Assembly: GCA_003674045.1 (NCBI GenBank)
Contig: PENC01000005.1
Span: forward strand, 310,001-374,000
Direction: 5' to 3'
DNA length: 64,000 bases
Origin: Streptomyces griseocarneus
GTDB taxonomy: Bacteria > Actinomycetota > Actinomycetes > Streptomycetales > Streptomycetaceae
The notes beneath the pieces are model-generated. The model made no database searches, had not been told where the DNA came from, and saw only the letters and a program-made list of their open reading frames with translations. The position numbers and the translations under genes were made by a program. Shown here in pieces: positions 40,913 through 49,556 of the stretch. Every line of letters starts with the position of its first letter. Positions within the stretch are counted from its first letter, which is position 1.

Positions 40913-43900
40913 TCAGCTGCCGTTGAGCGTGATCACGCCGACCCGCTCGGCGGGCGTCTTGCCCACCAGGGCCTTGCGCAGGGCGACCACGACGTCCTGC
41001 GGCATGACGTCCGTCTTGCTGCCGTCACCGCGCTGGACCTTGACCCCGGCGAAGGTGGGGAGGACCAGCTGCTTGATCTCTTCGAGGTTGTAGGTGTCGA
41101 CGAGCTTGCCGCTCACCTCCTTGACCGAAAGGATCTTCGGCAGGGAGTTGGGACCGAGCGGGATGCTGTGCGCGGCGTCGGTCTGCACGATGACGTTGCC
41201 GGACATGGCGGGCTTCGCGAAGCTCTCCATCATCCGGTCGACCTCGGCCTTGTCGACCTTCGGCTCCTGGTTGCTGCTGGGCAGCTCGACCACCGTGTCC
41301 TTGCCGGTCGCGGCGCGGTCGCGGTACGCCTTGGCGATCATGTCGACGGCCTTGTCCGTGTCCAGGCCCTGGTAGGGCTGGCCGTAGACCGGCACGGCCT
41401 TGCCCGGCTCGAACTTGATCGTGCCGTCCTTGGCCGCGCCCGTCTCGCCGGAGACCCGCTTCAGCGCGTCCGCGATCTTCTCCTCGTCCGTACCGATCGT
41501 GGGCTCCACCGTGCGCTTGCCGCCGACGAGCGAGCCGATGACCGTCATCGGGTTGTAGTCCCGGCCGGACGCGGAGCGCACCGTGTCCTGCGTGTCGATG
41601 GACAGACCGGCGACCTCGGGCTTGAGCTCCGCCTGCTTGCCGCCGACCGACACCTTCAGCGGCGCGGTCGCGCGGTCGCCGAGGGCGCGGTCGAGCTTCT
41701 GCACGGCCTGCTCCTTGGAGCTGCCGCCGATGGACACACCCAGCACCGTGGTGCCGTTGGGCACGTCCGCGTGGTCGAGCAGCAGCCCGGCGCCGTACGC
41801 GACGGCGACGAGACCGACGATCCCGCCACCGGCCAGGACCAGCTTGGAGCGGCCCTTCTTCTTGGCCTTCTTGGCCGGGGCACCCTTGGCCGGAGCGCTC
41901 TTCGCCGGGGGCGGCGGCACGACGCCCTTGCCGGGCGGCGGAGGCACGGCCCCCTTGCCCGCACCGGGCGGCGGAGGGACGACGCCCTTGCCCGCGCCGG
42001 GCGGCGGGGGCACCGCGGACTTGCCGCCGGGGGCGGGCACGCCGGACGCGGCACCCGGACCGGGCACCTTCGGCTTGGGCACGGCCACGCGGGGCGCGCC
42101 GCTGTCGACGGGGCCCTTCGCGGCCTGGCCACCGGGCGGCGGCACGACGGGCACACCGCTGACGAGCGTCTCGCCCGCCGCGGCCCGGCCCGCGGGCGCG
42201 GGCACGCTGGGACCGCCGCCCTTCTTGCCGCCCTGCTGCTTCTGCTTCTTCTTGGGGGCCGCGGGGGCCTGCGGGGCGGCCTGCTGCGCGCCGACGGGCG
42301 GCGGGGGAATCCGCGGGACGCCCTCGCGCGGCGTGTCCGTACCGCCTCCGGCGAACGCGGCACCGCCCGGCGGCGTGGCCGGGGCGAACGGCGCGGCGGA
42401 ACCCTGCCCCATGGAGGGCTGCCCCATGGAGGGCGCGGGGAACTGCTGCGTGGACTCCACGCCCTGGGCACCACCGGCACCCGGAGCACCCATGGCACCG
42501 CCGCCGTTCCACGGCGTGGCACCCGTGGCGGTGGCCGGGGAGGCGCCCGGCCAGTCGTCGACGGGGGCCTGCGGCTGCTGCATGGTCCCGGTCACGGAGG
42601 GGGAAGCCCCCGGCCAGTCGTCGACAGGAGCCTGCGGCTGCTGCATCGCACCCGTCGTGGACGACGAAACACCCGGCCAGTCGTCAACCGGAGCCTGAGC
42701 ACCCGGCACCGGCGGCTGCGGCATGGTCCCGGTCACGGACGGGGAAACCCCCGGCCAGTCGTCGACAGGAGCCTGCGCACCCGGCACCTGGACCTGCGGC
42801 ATCGCGGCCGTGGCCATGGGGTCGGCGAAGCCGGGCGCGGGCGGCTGCTGCGTCGCGCCCGTCGTCGAGGCACCGCCCGGCCAGTCGTCGGCGCCGGAGC
42901 GGCGCGCGGCCTGGCCCGTCGTCGTGTCGCCCTGCCAGGGTGTGGCGGCCGTGGTGGACGGCGAGGCACCGGGCCAGTCGTCGACCGGGGCCGCCGGGGC
43001 GGCCGGAACCGCCTGGCCGTTGGCCTGCCAGGGGGTCGCGCCGTCGGCGGAAGTGGAGGCACCGCCCGGCCAGTCGTCGACCGGAGCGGCCGGAGCCGGC
43101 TGGCCACCGCTCTGCCAGGGCGTGGCGCCCGCGGCCGAAGGAGCCGAGGTGTCCATGGGCCAGTCGTCGACGGGGGCGGCGACCGGCGGAGGGCTCTGGA
43201 GCACGGGGTTCGCACCCGTGGCACCCAGGGGGTCCGTGGGGAACGGCGTGGCGGCCGTGACCGAGGGGTCCTGCGGGCCGGGAGCGGGCGTGCCGACCGG
43301 GCCGGGGACGCCGCCGGAAGCGGGCGCACCGGCGAAACCGGCGGGGGCCTCGCCGGAGGCTCCGCCGCCCGGGAAGGGGGCGGCGCCACCGTGCAGACCA
43401 CCACGGGCAGGAGGCGGCGTCGGAGTGGACGACTTGCGCGGCGCGAACCAGTCGCTCGTCTTCTCCTTCTCCGCCGGGCGCTCGTTCTGCTGCTCCGCCT
43501 GCTGCGCGCGCACGGAGGCGGTCGCCTCGGAACGGCGCGGCAGGGCGGGCTTGCCCGCGCCCGCGGGGCCCGCGGGACCACCGGCGCGCGGAGCACCGGG
43601 TGCGCCGGGCGCACCGGTGACGGCGCCCGGAGCACCCGGAGCGCCTGCGGCACCCTCGCCCGGGCCCGCCTCGTCACCGACGGGCGTACGCATGATGACC
43701 GGCGGAATGGGCCGCGAACCCGGGATGTTGATGCGGATCCGCGTCGTCAGCGTGGTCTCGGTCCTGGTGGGCTCGTCCGGCTTCGGCGTCACGGCAGGCC
43801 CTTCACCGCCACCGTCCGAGGACGCGTGGCGAGTTCCGTACGGCGGGGTCCCCGACGGGTAGGCGGCGGCGCCACCGCGCCCCTGGGGCCCGGAGGACGA

Positions 43901-43921
43901 ACTGTCAGATTCACGGCTCAA
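40913..43921 (-). CDS. Large membrane protein: disordered repeat region and YoaR/VanW-type domain
   Basis: 1002 residues from TTG 43921 with GGGAGAA upstream. Residues 1-620 are cytosolic, Pro/Ala/Gly-rich and probably disordered. They include eight PVDDWPG-type repeats (DNA about 42,540-43,175) and a Pro/Gly stretch with PPPPGAGKG units. Lys-rich KKAKKKGRSK precedes one transmembrane helix (LVLAGGGIVGLVAVAYGAGLLL). The C-terminal 280 residues outside resemble putative peptidoglycan-binding domain PG_binding_4 (VPNGTTVLGVSIGGSSKEQAV, DTDKAVDMI). It may link cell-envelope state to cytosolic partners; no enzyme motif is seen. Confidence 0.82.
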   Translation of the reverse strand: MSRESDSSSSGPQGRGGAAAYPSGTPPYGTRHASSDGGGEGPAVTPKPDEPTRTETTLTTRIRINIPGSRPIPPVIMRTPVGDEAGPGEGAAGAPGAPGAVTGAPGAPGAPRAGGPAGPAGAGKPALPRRSEATASVRAQQAEQQNERPAEKEKTSDWFAPRKSSTPTPPPARGGLHGGAAPFPGGGASGEAPAGFAGAPASGGVPGPVGTPAPGPQDPSVTAATPFPTDPLGATGANPVLQSPPPVAAPVDDWPMDTSAPSAAGATPWQSGGQPAPAAPVDDWPGGASTSADGATPWQANGQAVPAAPAAPVDDWPGASPSTTAATPWQGDTTTGQAARRSGADDWPGGASTTGATQQPPAPGFADPMATAAMPQVQVPGAQAPVDDWPGVSPSVTGTMPQPPVPGAQAPVDDWPGVSSSTTGAMQQPQAPVDDWPGASPSVTGTMQQPQAPVDDWPGASPATATGATPWNGGGAMGAPGAGGAQGVESTQQFPAPSMGQPSMGQGSAAPFAPATPPGGAAFAGGGTDTPREGVPRIPPPPVGAQQAAPQAPAAPKKKQKQQGGKKGGGPSVPAPAGRAAAGETLVSGVPVVPPPGGQAAKGPVDSGAPRVAVPKPKVPGPGAASGVPAPGGKSAVPPPPGAGKGVVPPPPGAGKGAVPPPPGKGVVPPPPAKSAPAKGAPAKKAKKKGRSKLVLAGGGIVGLVAVAYGAGLLLDHADVPNGTTVLGVSIGGSSKEQAVQKLDRALGDRATAPLKVSVGGKQAELKPEVAGLSIDTQDTVRSASGRDYNPMTVIGSLVGGKRTVEPTIGTDEEKIADALKRVSGETGAAKDGTIKFEPGKAVPVYGQPYQGLDTDKAVDMIAKAYRDRAATGKDTVVELPSSNQEPKVDKAEVDRMMESFAKPAMSGNVIVQTDAAHSIPLGPNSLPKILSVKEVSGKLVDTYNLEEIKQLVLPTFAGVKVQRGDGSKTDVMPQDVVVALRKALVGKTPAERVGVITLNGS

Positions 43922-44173
43922 AGCAGGTTCTCCCGGTTAGCTCCGCCGCCCGTCATGACCTCGTATCGGGCGGCTCGGCGGCGCGCACCACCATACTGGG
44001 CACCGCGGACACGCACTTGACGGCTGCCGGATACCCGGCGCCCGGTGCCCGGAGCGCCCCCGCCCATCCCCTGCCCCACCAGGGCCAAGCCGGGCAAAAG
44101 CCGAGGCCGAGCCGGTTGGAGCGCGGTGGAAGCCCTCGTGGAGCGAGGGAGAGGCTAGACGGAATTCATCACG

Positions 44174-44563
44174 TCACTTGCCAAGTCGGACTGAAGGCCC
44201 GCCCGGTTGCGGCAGTTTCGGGAGGGTGGCACACATCACAGCCACCACCATCCCGCCCAGCATGAAGGCGTACGAGCCGAGCCCCGCGCTGAACAGGAAG
44301 TCGCCCTCCGGCCTGCTCGTGGTGAGCAGCAGGACCGCGACGAGCCAGCCCACGCCCGGCGCGACCCCGCCTCCTCTGGTGCGCGTGAGGGTGACACCGC
44401 CCCAGCAGAGCCCGGCGATGGCGAGGAGCGCCAGCGCCAACCCACCGGGGAACCAGCCGCCTTGCACGAGCGCGCCCGCGAGCCCGGCCAGTGCGCCGAG
44501 GAGGAAAAGTCCCAGATATGCCCCCATACGCCCCAGGTTGGGCGGGGATGCCATGCCGGTCAC
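44174..44563 (-). CDS. DUF6113 family membrane protein
   Basis: 129 residues from GTG 44563, which overlaps the mshB stop (GTGA) and so is translated in coupling with it. Four hydrophobic segments are visible: YLGLFLLGALAGLAGALV, LALALLAIAGLCWGGVTL, VAPGVGWLVAVLLLTTS, and LGSYAFMLGGMVVAVMCATL. This is the pattern I recall for DUF6113, usually next to mshB in Streptomyces. Function is unknown; coupling with a mycothiol enzyme suggests a linked role. The 250 bases to the next gene hold no feature that I can name. Confidence 0.85.
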   Translation of the reverse strand: MTGMASPPNLGRMGAYLGLFLLGALAGLAGALVQGGWFPGGLALALLAIAGLCWGGVTLTRTRGGGVAPGVGWLVAVLLLTTSRPEGDFLFSAGLGSYAFMLGGMVVAVMCATLPKLPQPGGPSVRLGK

Positions 44564-45471
44564 GCGTCCGCCTCCGGGAGCTCCGGGATGCCTGCGAAGA
44601 GGTCGTCCTCGCGCCCGGCCCCGGCCTCGCCCCGGACGAGCCGGTAGTGCTCGGTGGTGAAGAGGGGCTGCCCGAGGTCGTTGGAGAGCGCGAAGAAGGG
44701 GCCGTCCACGGCGATCTGTGTGGCGTGGGCACGCATCGCGGCCGCCTTCTCCTCCGCGTACGCGGTGCCGTCGACGGCGGCGGTCACCTCGGCGTCGTCG
44801 ACCACGCCCGGCACGTCGGACGGCGCGGCGACACCGGGGAAGGGCTTGTCGACGCCCTGCTCGCGCAGGCGCGCGAAGCCCTCCTCGACCACGGAGAGGG
44901 GCACGCAGTTCCAGTAGACCTTGGCCACCTCGTACGGCTCGCCCAGGTCGCGGCGGAAGGCCCGCTCACCGGCGAGCTCGACGGCGCGCATGGCGACGCG
45001 GTGGGCCTGGATGTGGTCGGGGTGGCCGTAGCCCCCGTCGGGGTCGTAGGTGACGACGACCTGGGGGCGGACCTCGCGAATCACCTCCACGAGGGACGTA
45101 GCGGCCTCGTCCACGTCGGCCTGCCAGAAGCTGTGGGGCCGGTCGTTCTGCGGGGCGCCCATCATGCCGGAGTCGCGGTAGCGCCCGGCGCCGCCGAGGA
45201 GGCGGTGGTCGGTGACGCCCAGCTCCCGCATGGCGGCGGCGAGCTCACCGGCGCGGTACGGCCCGAGGGCGTCGTCCCGGTCGGCGGCGAGGTGCGCGAG
45301 CGCCTCCGGGATGACCTCGCCCTCCTCACCGAGGGTGCAGGTCACGAGGGTGACATGGGCCCCTTCGGCCGCGTACCTGGCCATGGTGGCGCCGTTGTTG
45401 ATCGATTCGTCGTCCGGGTGCGCGTGCACCAGGAGCAGCCGGCGGCCCGGCAAAGAGGAGCTGTCGGTCAT
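44560..45471 (-). CDS. mshB: Mycothiol biosynthesis deacetylase MshB
   Basis: N-acetyl-1-D-myo-inositol-2-amino-2-deoxy-glucopyranoside deacetylase, a zinc enzyme of mycothiol (actinobacterial redox thiol) synthesis. 303 residues from ATG 45471. The LmbE-type metal motif HAHPDDES lies at residues 16-23, GYGHPDHIQAH near 147 gives the third ligand, and the AAMRAHATQIAVDGPFFALSND segment is characteristic. Length is that of MshB rather than Mca. The ribosome site is weak. Gene order with DUF6113 downstream is conserved, and mshB (Rv1170) also ends the syntenic block in mycobacteria. Confidence 0.94.
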   Translation of the reverse strand: MTDSSSLPGRRLLLVHAHPDDESINNGATMARYAAEGAHVTLVTCTLGEEGEVIPEALAHLAADRDDALGPYRAGELAAAMRELGVTDHRLLGGAGRYRDSGMMGAPQNDRPHSFWQADVDEAATSLVEVIREVRPQVVVTYDPDGGYGHPDHIQAHRVAMRAVELAGERAFRRDLGEPYEVAKVYWNCVPLSVVEEGFARLREQGVDKPFPGVAAPSDVPGVVDDAEVTAAVDGTAYAEEKAAAMRAHATQIAVDGPFFALSNDLGQPLFTTEHYRLVRGEAGAGREDDLFAGIPELPEADA

Positions 45472-45613
45472 GGGAACAGCCTACGAGTCGGGAAGGCCCG
45501 GCGGGCGCCCGCCCGCGCGGCCGCCCGGGCCCGTGGCGCCCCCGGGAGCCCCAGGACCTCCGGGAACCCCGCCGGGAGTCCCGTCGGAAGAGTCCTACGA
45601 GATGTCGGAACGC

Positions 45614-45808
45614 TCAGAACTTGATGTTGCTGATCACGTCGGTGGCGCTCTTCGTCAGCTGGTTGAGCGTCGGGGCGATCGACGAGCTCGAGAGGTAGAA
45701 CCCCAGCAGCACGCAGACCGCGGCGTGGCCCGCCTTCAGCCCGGACTTCCGGACCAGCAGGAAGACGACGATCGCCAGCAGCACCACCGCCGAAATCGAG
45801 AGTGCCAC
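45614..45808 (-). CDS. Small membrane protein, 64 residues
   Basis: From GTG 45808 with GGAGGTG about 8 bases upstream. Two hydrophobic stretches, MALSISAVVLLAIVVFLLV and AGHAAVCVLLGFYLSS, flank a short basic loop (RKSGLK), and the end SSSIAPTLNQLTKSATDVISNIKF is polar. The two-helix small-protein pattern is common in Streptomyces, and relatives occur also on integrative elements, but I know no function. It lies 142 bases upstream of mshB on the same strand. Confidence 0.75.
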   Translation of the reverse strand: MALSISAVVLLAIVVFLLVRKSGLKAGHAAVCVLLGFYLSSSSIAPTLNQLTKSATDVISNIKF

Positions 45809-46013
45809 AGCGGTTCACCTCCATGAACGCGCGGTCGGACGACGACAGGGCAGGCGACATGCGGATGCCACCCGAGACATACCAACTATGCGTCAGTGAT
45901 CATAACTTTCCGGTGCGCGAACCTCACTCGGTGCACAGGAGCAAATTCGGGGCGCACGGCGAGATCCCGCCGCCCCGCGGTGGGTTCGGCCCAGCAACGC
46001 CTAGGCTCACGCC

Positions 46014-48134
46014 ATGACCGAAGACCTCTCGTTCCCACGTCAGTACGCACGGACACAGCGTTTTTCGCTCGGCGCGCCGCGGTCCTTCAGCGTGTCGCCG
46101 GACGGCTCGCGCGTCGTGTTCCTGCGCTCCCGCACCGGCACCGACCGCGCCAACGTCCTGTGGGTGCTGGACCCCGCGACGGGGCGGGAGCACCCGGCGG
46201 CCGACCCGGCCGTCCTTCTGGGCGGCGCACGGGAGGAGTTGTCCGCGGAGGAGCGGGCCCGGCGCGAGCGCAGCCGCGAAGGGGCCGCGGGGGTCGTGGC
46301 CTACGCCGTGGACGCGGCCGTGGAGTTGGCCGCCTTCACCCTGTCCGGGCGGCTGTTCATCGCGGAACTGCGCAGCGGAACCGCCCGTGAGCTGGACGTT
46401 CCCGGCCCTGTCGCCGATCCGCGGCCGTCGCCCGACGGCCGCAGGATCGCCTACGTGGCGGATGGCGCGCTGCGGGTCGTCGAGGCGGACGGCAGCGGGG
46501 ACCGCGCCCTGGCGGAGCCCGACGGCCCCGGCGTGACCTGGGGTCTCGCGGAGTTCATCGCCGCGGAGGAGATGCACCGCACGCGCGGCTTCTGGTGGGC
46601 GCCGGACGGCGGGTCGCTGCTGGTCGCGCGGGTGGACGAGACGCCCGTGCGACGCTGGTGGATCGCCGACCCCGCCAACCCGGACCGGGAGCCCGCCGAG
46701 GTGGCCTATCCGGCGGCGGGCACCCCGAACGCGCAGGTCACGCTGCATCTGCTGGGCCTGGACGGCTCCCGCGCGGACGTCGGGTGGGACCGCGGGCGGC
46801 ACCCCTACCTGGCCCAGGTCCACTGGTCGGAGGGGCATCCCCCGCTGCTGCTCGCGCAGTCCCGCGACCAGCGGAGCCAGGTGTACCTCACGGTGGATAC
46901 GACGACCGGCGCGACCCGCGTCCTGCACACGGACGAGGACGCAAAGTGGCTGGATCTTTTCCCCGGCGTGCCCGCCTGGACCCCGGACGGCAGGCTCGTA
47001 CGGATCGGTGACGAGGGCGGCGTACGGGCCCTGACGGTGGACGGCCGGGCCCTGACCGGGCCGGAGTTGCACGTCCGCGCCGTACTCGACGTCACCGCCG
47101 ACGACCTGCTCGTCTCCGCCTCGGCCGGGCCGGACGCCAAGGACGCGGAGACCGGCGAGACCCATGTCTACCGCGTCCACGAGGGCGGCGTCGAGCGTCT
47201 CTCGGAGGGAGCGGGCTGGCACTCGGCCGTACGGTCCGGGGCGGTCACCGTCCTGCTGTCCGCATCCCTGGAGCACAGCGGGGCGACGGTCCGGGTGGTA
47301 CGGGACGGCGTACGGACGGCCACCGTCGCCTCGTACGCGGAAGCGCCGGTCCTGGCCTCCCGCGCACGGCTCATGGAGGCGGGCGCGCGCCGCATCCCGT
47401 GCGCCGTCCTGCTGCCGACGGGGTACGACGCGGAGCGCGACGGTCCGCTCCCGGTCCTCATGGACCCCTACGGCGGTCCGCACGGGCAGCGCGTGGTGGC
47501 CGCGCACAACTCCCACCTCACGTCGCAGTGGTTCGCCGACCAGGGCTTCGCCGTGGTGGTCGCGGACGGCCGGGGCACCCCGCACCGCTCGCCCGACTGG
47601 GAGAAGGCCGTCCGCGACGACTTCGCGGGCGCGACCCTGGACGACCAGGTGGAGGCGCTCCACGCGCTGGCCGAGCACTATCCGCTGGACATCAGCAGGG
47701 TCGGCATCCGCGGCTGGTCCTACGGCGGCTACCTCGCCGCGCTGGCCGTGCTGCGCCGCCCGGACGTCTTCCACGCGGGCATCGCGGGCGCCCCGGTGAC
47801 CGACTGGCGGCTGTACGACACGCACTACACCGAGCGCTACCTCGGGCACCCGGACGAGCAGCCGGAGGTCTACGCCCACAACTCCCTCGTCACGGACGAG
47901 GGTCTGAGCGGTGCCGCGGAGCAGGCGCGGCCCCTGATGATCATCCACGGCCTCGCGGACGACAACGTGGTGGCCGCGCACACCCTGCGCCTCTCCTCCG
48001 CCCTCCTCGCGGCGGGCCGCCCGCACGAGGTGCTCCCGCTGTCGGGGGTGACCCACATGACACCGCAGGAGCAGGTGGCGGAGAACCTGCTGCTTCTCCA
48101 GGTGGACTTCCTGAAGCGGTCCCTGGGGATGTGA
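46014..48134 (+). CDS. S9-family prolyl oligopeptidase/dipeptidyl peptidase
   Basis: 706 residues from ATG 46014; no ribosome site is seen, but TAGGCT at about 46,000 could be a -10 box of a leaderless transcript. The first 440 residues form a beta-propeller of the DPP IV N-domain (FSVSPDGSRVVFLRSRTG, PSPDGRRIAYVADG, GFWWAPDGGSLLVAR). The peptidase S9 domain follows with the nucleophile in GIRGWSYGGYLAALAVL, Asp in IIHGLADDNVV and His in GVTHMTPQ. It should release dipeptides from peptides, cytosolic because no signal peptide is present. It lies next to two peptide importers. Confidence 0.93.
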   Translation: MTEDLSFPRQYARTQRFSLGAPRSFSVSPDGSRVVFLRSRTGTDRANVLWVLDPATGREHPAADPAVLLGGAREELSAEERARRERSREGAAGVVAYAVDAAVELAAFTLSGRLFIAELRSGTARELDVPGPVADPRPSPDGRRIAYVADGALRVVEADGSGDRALAEPDGPGVTWGLAEFIAAEEMHRTRGFWWAPDGGSLLVARVDETPVRRWWIADPANPDREPAEVAYPAAGTPNAQVTLHLLGLDGSRADVGWDRGRHPYLAQVHWSEGHPPLLLAQSRDQRSQVYLTVDTTTGATRVLHTDEDAKWLDLFPGVPAWTPDGRLVRIGDEGGVRALTVDGRALTGPELHVRAVLDVTADDLLVSASAGPDAKDAETGETHVYRVHEGGVERLSEGAGWHSAVRSGAVTVLLSASLEHSGATVRVVRDGVRTATVASYAEAPVLASRARLMEAGARRIPCAVLLPTGYDAERDGPLPVLMDPYGGPHGQRVVAAHNSHLTSQWFADQGFAVVVADGRGTPHRSPDWEKAVRDDFAGATLDDQVEALHALAEHYPLDISRVGIRGWSYGGYLAALAVLRRPDVFHAGIAGAPVTDWRLYDTHYTERYLGHPDEQPEVYAHNSLVTDEGLSGAAEQARPLMIIHGLADDNVVAAHTLRLSSALLAAGRPHEVLPLSGVTHMTPQEQVAENLLLLQVDFLKRSLGM

Positions 48135-48141
48135 CGGCGGC

Positions 48142-48200
48142 GTCCTCGATCGCCGGACGACGAGCCGGAGAATCAGCCCGTCCGGCGTTTGAGGACAACG
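48142..48200. repeat. Second dispersed repeat type: imperfect inverted repeat
   Basis: gtcctcgatcgccggacg and cgtccggcgtttgaggac are reverse complements with three mismatches, separated by about 20 bases. The second arm is a sequence that I recall as common between Streptomyces genes. It follows the S9 peptidase stop and may act as its terminator. Confidence 0.6.
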
Positions 48201-48363
48201 CGGCGAAGCCGTGTTGCGGAACAGGACGGCCCGCACAGGACAGACGGCCCGGGGAAGAGCACCCGGTCTCCCGGCCCGCAGGGCTGTCAAGCACGTGACG
48301 TCGTCGATCCGCTCAACCTTCGCTCAAGAAACGGGAGCAGTCCGGGCTTGTGCGACGGGCCTC

Positions 48364-48393
48364 TTGACTGGGCTGTGAATCCATTGCCAGAGT
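48364..48393 (+). promoter_or_regulatory. Candidate promoter of the first peptide ABC operon
   Basis: TTGACT (48364-48369), 18 bases, CAGAGT (48388-48393). Transcription would start near 48,400, leaving a 63-base leader. The rest of the 328-base gap 48,135-48,462 holds only the inverted repeat. Confidence 0.45.
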
Positions 48394-48462
48394 CCGCTCA
48401 ACCCACCGCGCGCTCCACGTCGGCGAGGGGTCTACCGGACTACTGTGCGGGGGATTCAGACG

Positions 48463-49473
48463 ATGGCGAGTCCTTCCCTTCCACCTGTGAATGTGAACGA
48501 CGCACTTCCCGGGCCGGCCGGAACGGCCAGCGCCCCCGAGGGCCGGTCGCCCGGGCAGCTGATGTGGCGGCGCTTCAAGCGTGACCGGGCGGGGGTGGTC
48601 TCCGCCTTCGTCGTGCTGTTCTTCTTTCTCGTCGCGGTGGCCGCCCCGCTGATCTCGAAGCTCTACGGCAAGAACCCGACGACGACGTACGGCCTCGACG
48701 AACAGGGACTGCTGAACCAGTTCGGCTATCCCGTGAAGCCCAACGGCGGTATTTCCGGCCGCTTCTGGTTCGGCATCGAGCCGACCCTCGGGCGGGACGT
48801 GCTCACCCAGCTCGTCTACGGCATCCGGACCTCGCTGCTCATCGCGGCGGCGGCGACCGTGCTGTGCGTGGTCACCGGGGTGCTCATCGGCGTGACCGCC
48901 GGATATCTGGGCGGCAGGACCGATTACCTGCTCGGGCGGTTCATCGATCTGCTGCTGGCCTTTCCCTCGCAGCTGTCCTTCATCGCCTTCACCCCGGTCG
49001 TCTACTCCCTTTTCGTCAGCCCGGAAAAGGAGACGCCCACCTATCTGCGGGCGGTCACCCTGATCCTCGTGCTGTGGGTGCTGGGCTGGATGGGGCTGGC
49101 GCGCCTGCTGCGCGGGCAGGTGCTGAGCCTGCGCGAGCGGGAGTTCGTGGAGGCGGCGAAGATCACCGGGGCCTCGCCCTGGCGGATCATCACCAAGGAG
49201 CTGCTGCCGAACCTGTGGACCCCGATCCTGGTGCAGTCCACGCTGATGCTGCCCTCGTTCGTCACCATCGAGGCGGGGCTCTCCTTCATCGGCGTCGGCA
49301 TCGTGGAGCCCACCCCCGACTGGGGCCGGATGTTCGCCAACGGCGCCAACTACTACGAGAGCGACATCACCTACATCTTCTTCCCCGGCATCGCGATGAT
49401 CGTCTTCGTCGTCGCCTTCAACCTGCTCGGGGACTCGGTCCGGGACGCCTTCGACCCCAGAACCGGCCGCTGA
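48463..49473 (+). CDS. Peptide ABC importer permease (DppC/OppC type)
   Basis: 336 residues from ATG 48463 (GTG 48445 is an alternative). Six transmembrane segments: VVSAFVVLFFFLVAVAAPLI, LLIAAAATVLCVVTGVLIGVTAGYL, LLLAFPSQLSFIAF, AVTLILVLWVLGWMGLARLL, LMLPSFVTIEAGLSFIGVGI and FFPGIAMIVFVVAFNLLGD. The EAA loop (FVEAAKITGASPWRIITKELLPN) contacts the ATPases. It starts an operon of permease, binding protein, permease and two ATPases. That unusual order equals bldKABCDE of S. coelicolor as I recall, an importer needed for aerial growth signalling; orthology is likely but not proven. Confidence 0.92.
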   Translation: MASPSLPPVNVNDALPGPAGTASAPEGRSPGQLMWRRFKRDRAGVVSAFVVLFFFLVAVAAPLISKLYGKNPTTTYGLDEQGLLNQFGYPVKPNGGISGRFWFGIEPTLGRDVLTQLVYGIRTSLLIAAAATVLCVVTGVLIGVTAGYLGGRTDYLLGRFIDLLLAFPSQLSFIAFTPVVYSLFVSPEKETPTYLRAVTLILVLWVLGWMGLARLLRGQVLSLREREFVEAAKITGASPWRIITKELLPNLWTPILVQSTLMLPSFVTIEAGLSFIGVGIVEPTPDWGRMFANGANYYESDITYIFFPGIAMIVFVVAFNLLGDSVRDAFDPRTGR

Positions 49474-49556
49474 CGCGCACGCCCCACCAGTTCATCGCAC
49501 TCACACAGTCACCACAGCCATCGCAGTCATCGACGAACAGGCAGGTGCATCGACCC

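Noticed and set aside
40808..44020. 1070-codon plus-strand open frame opposite the 1002-residue gene
   Set aside because: Low-complexity Arg/Gly/His sequence and no family; the minus-strand frame has membrane helix, domain and terminator.
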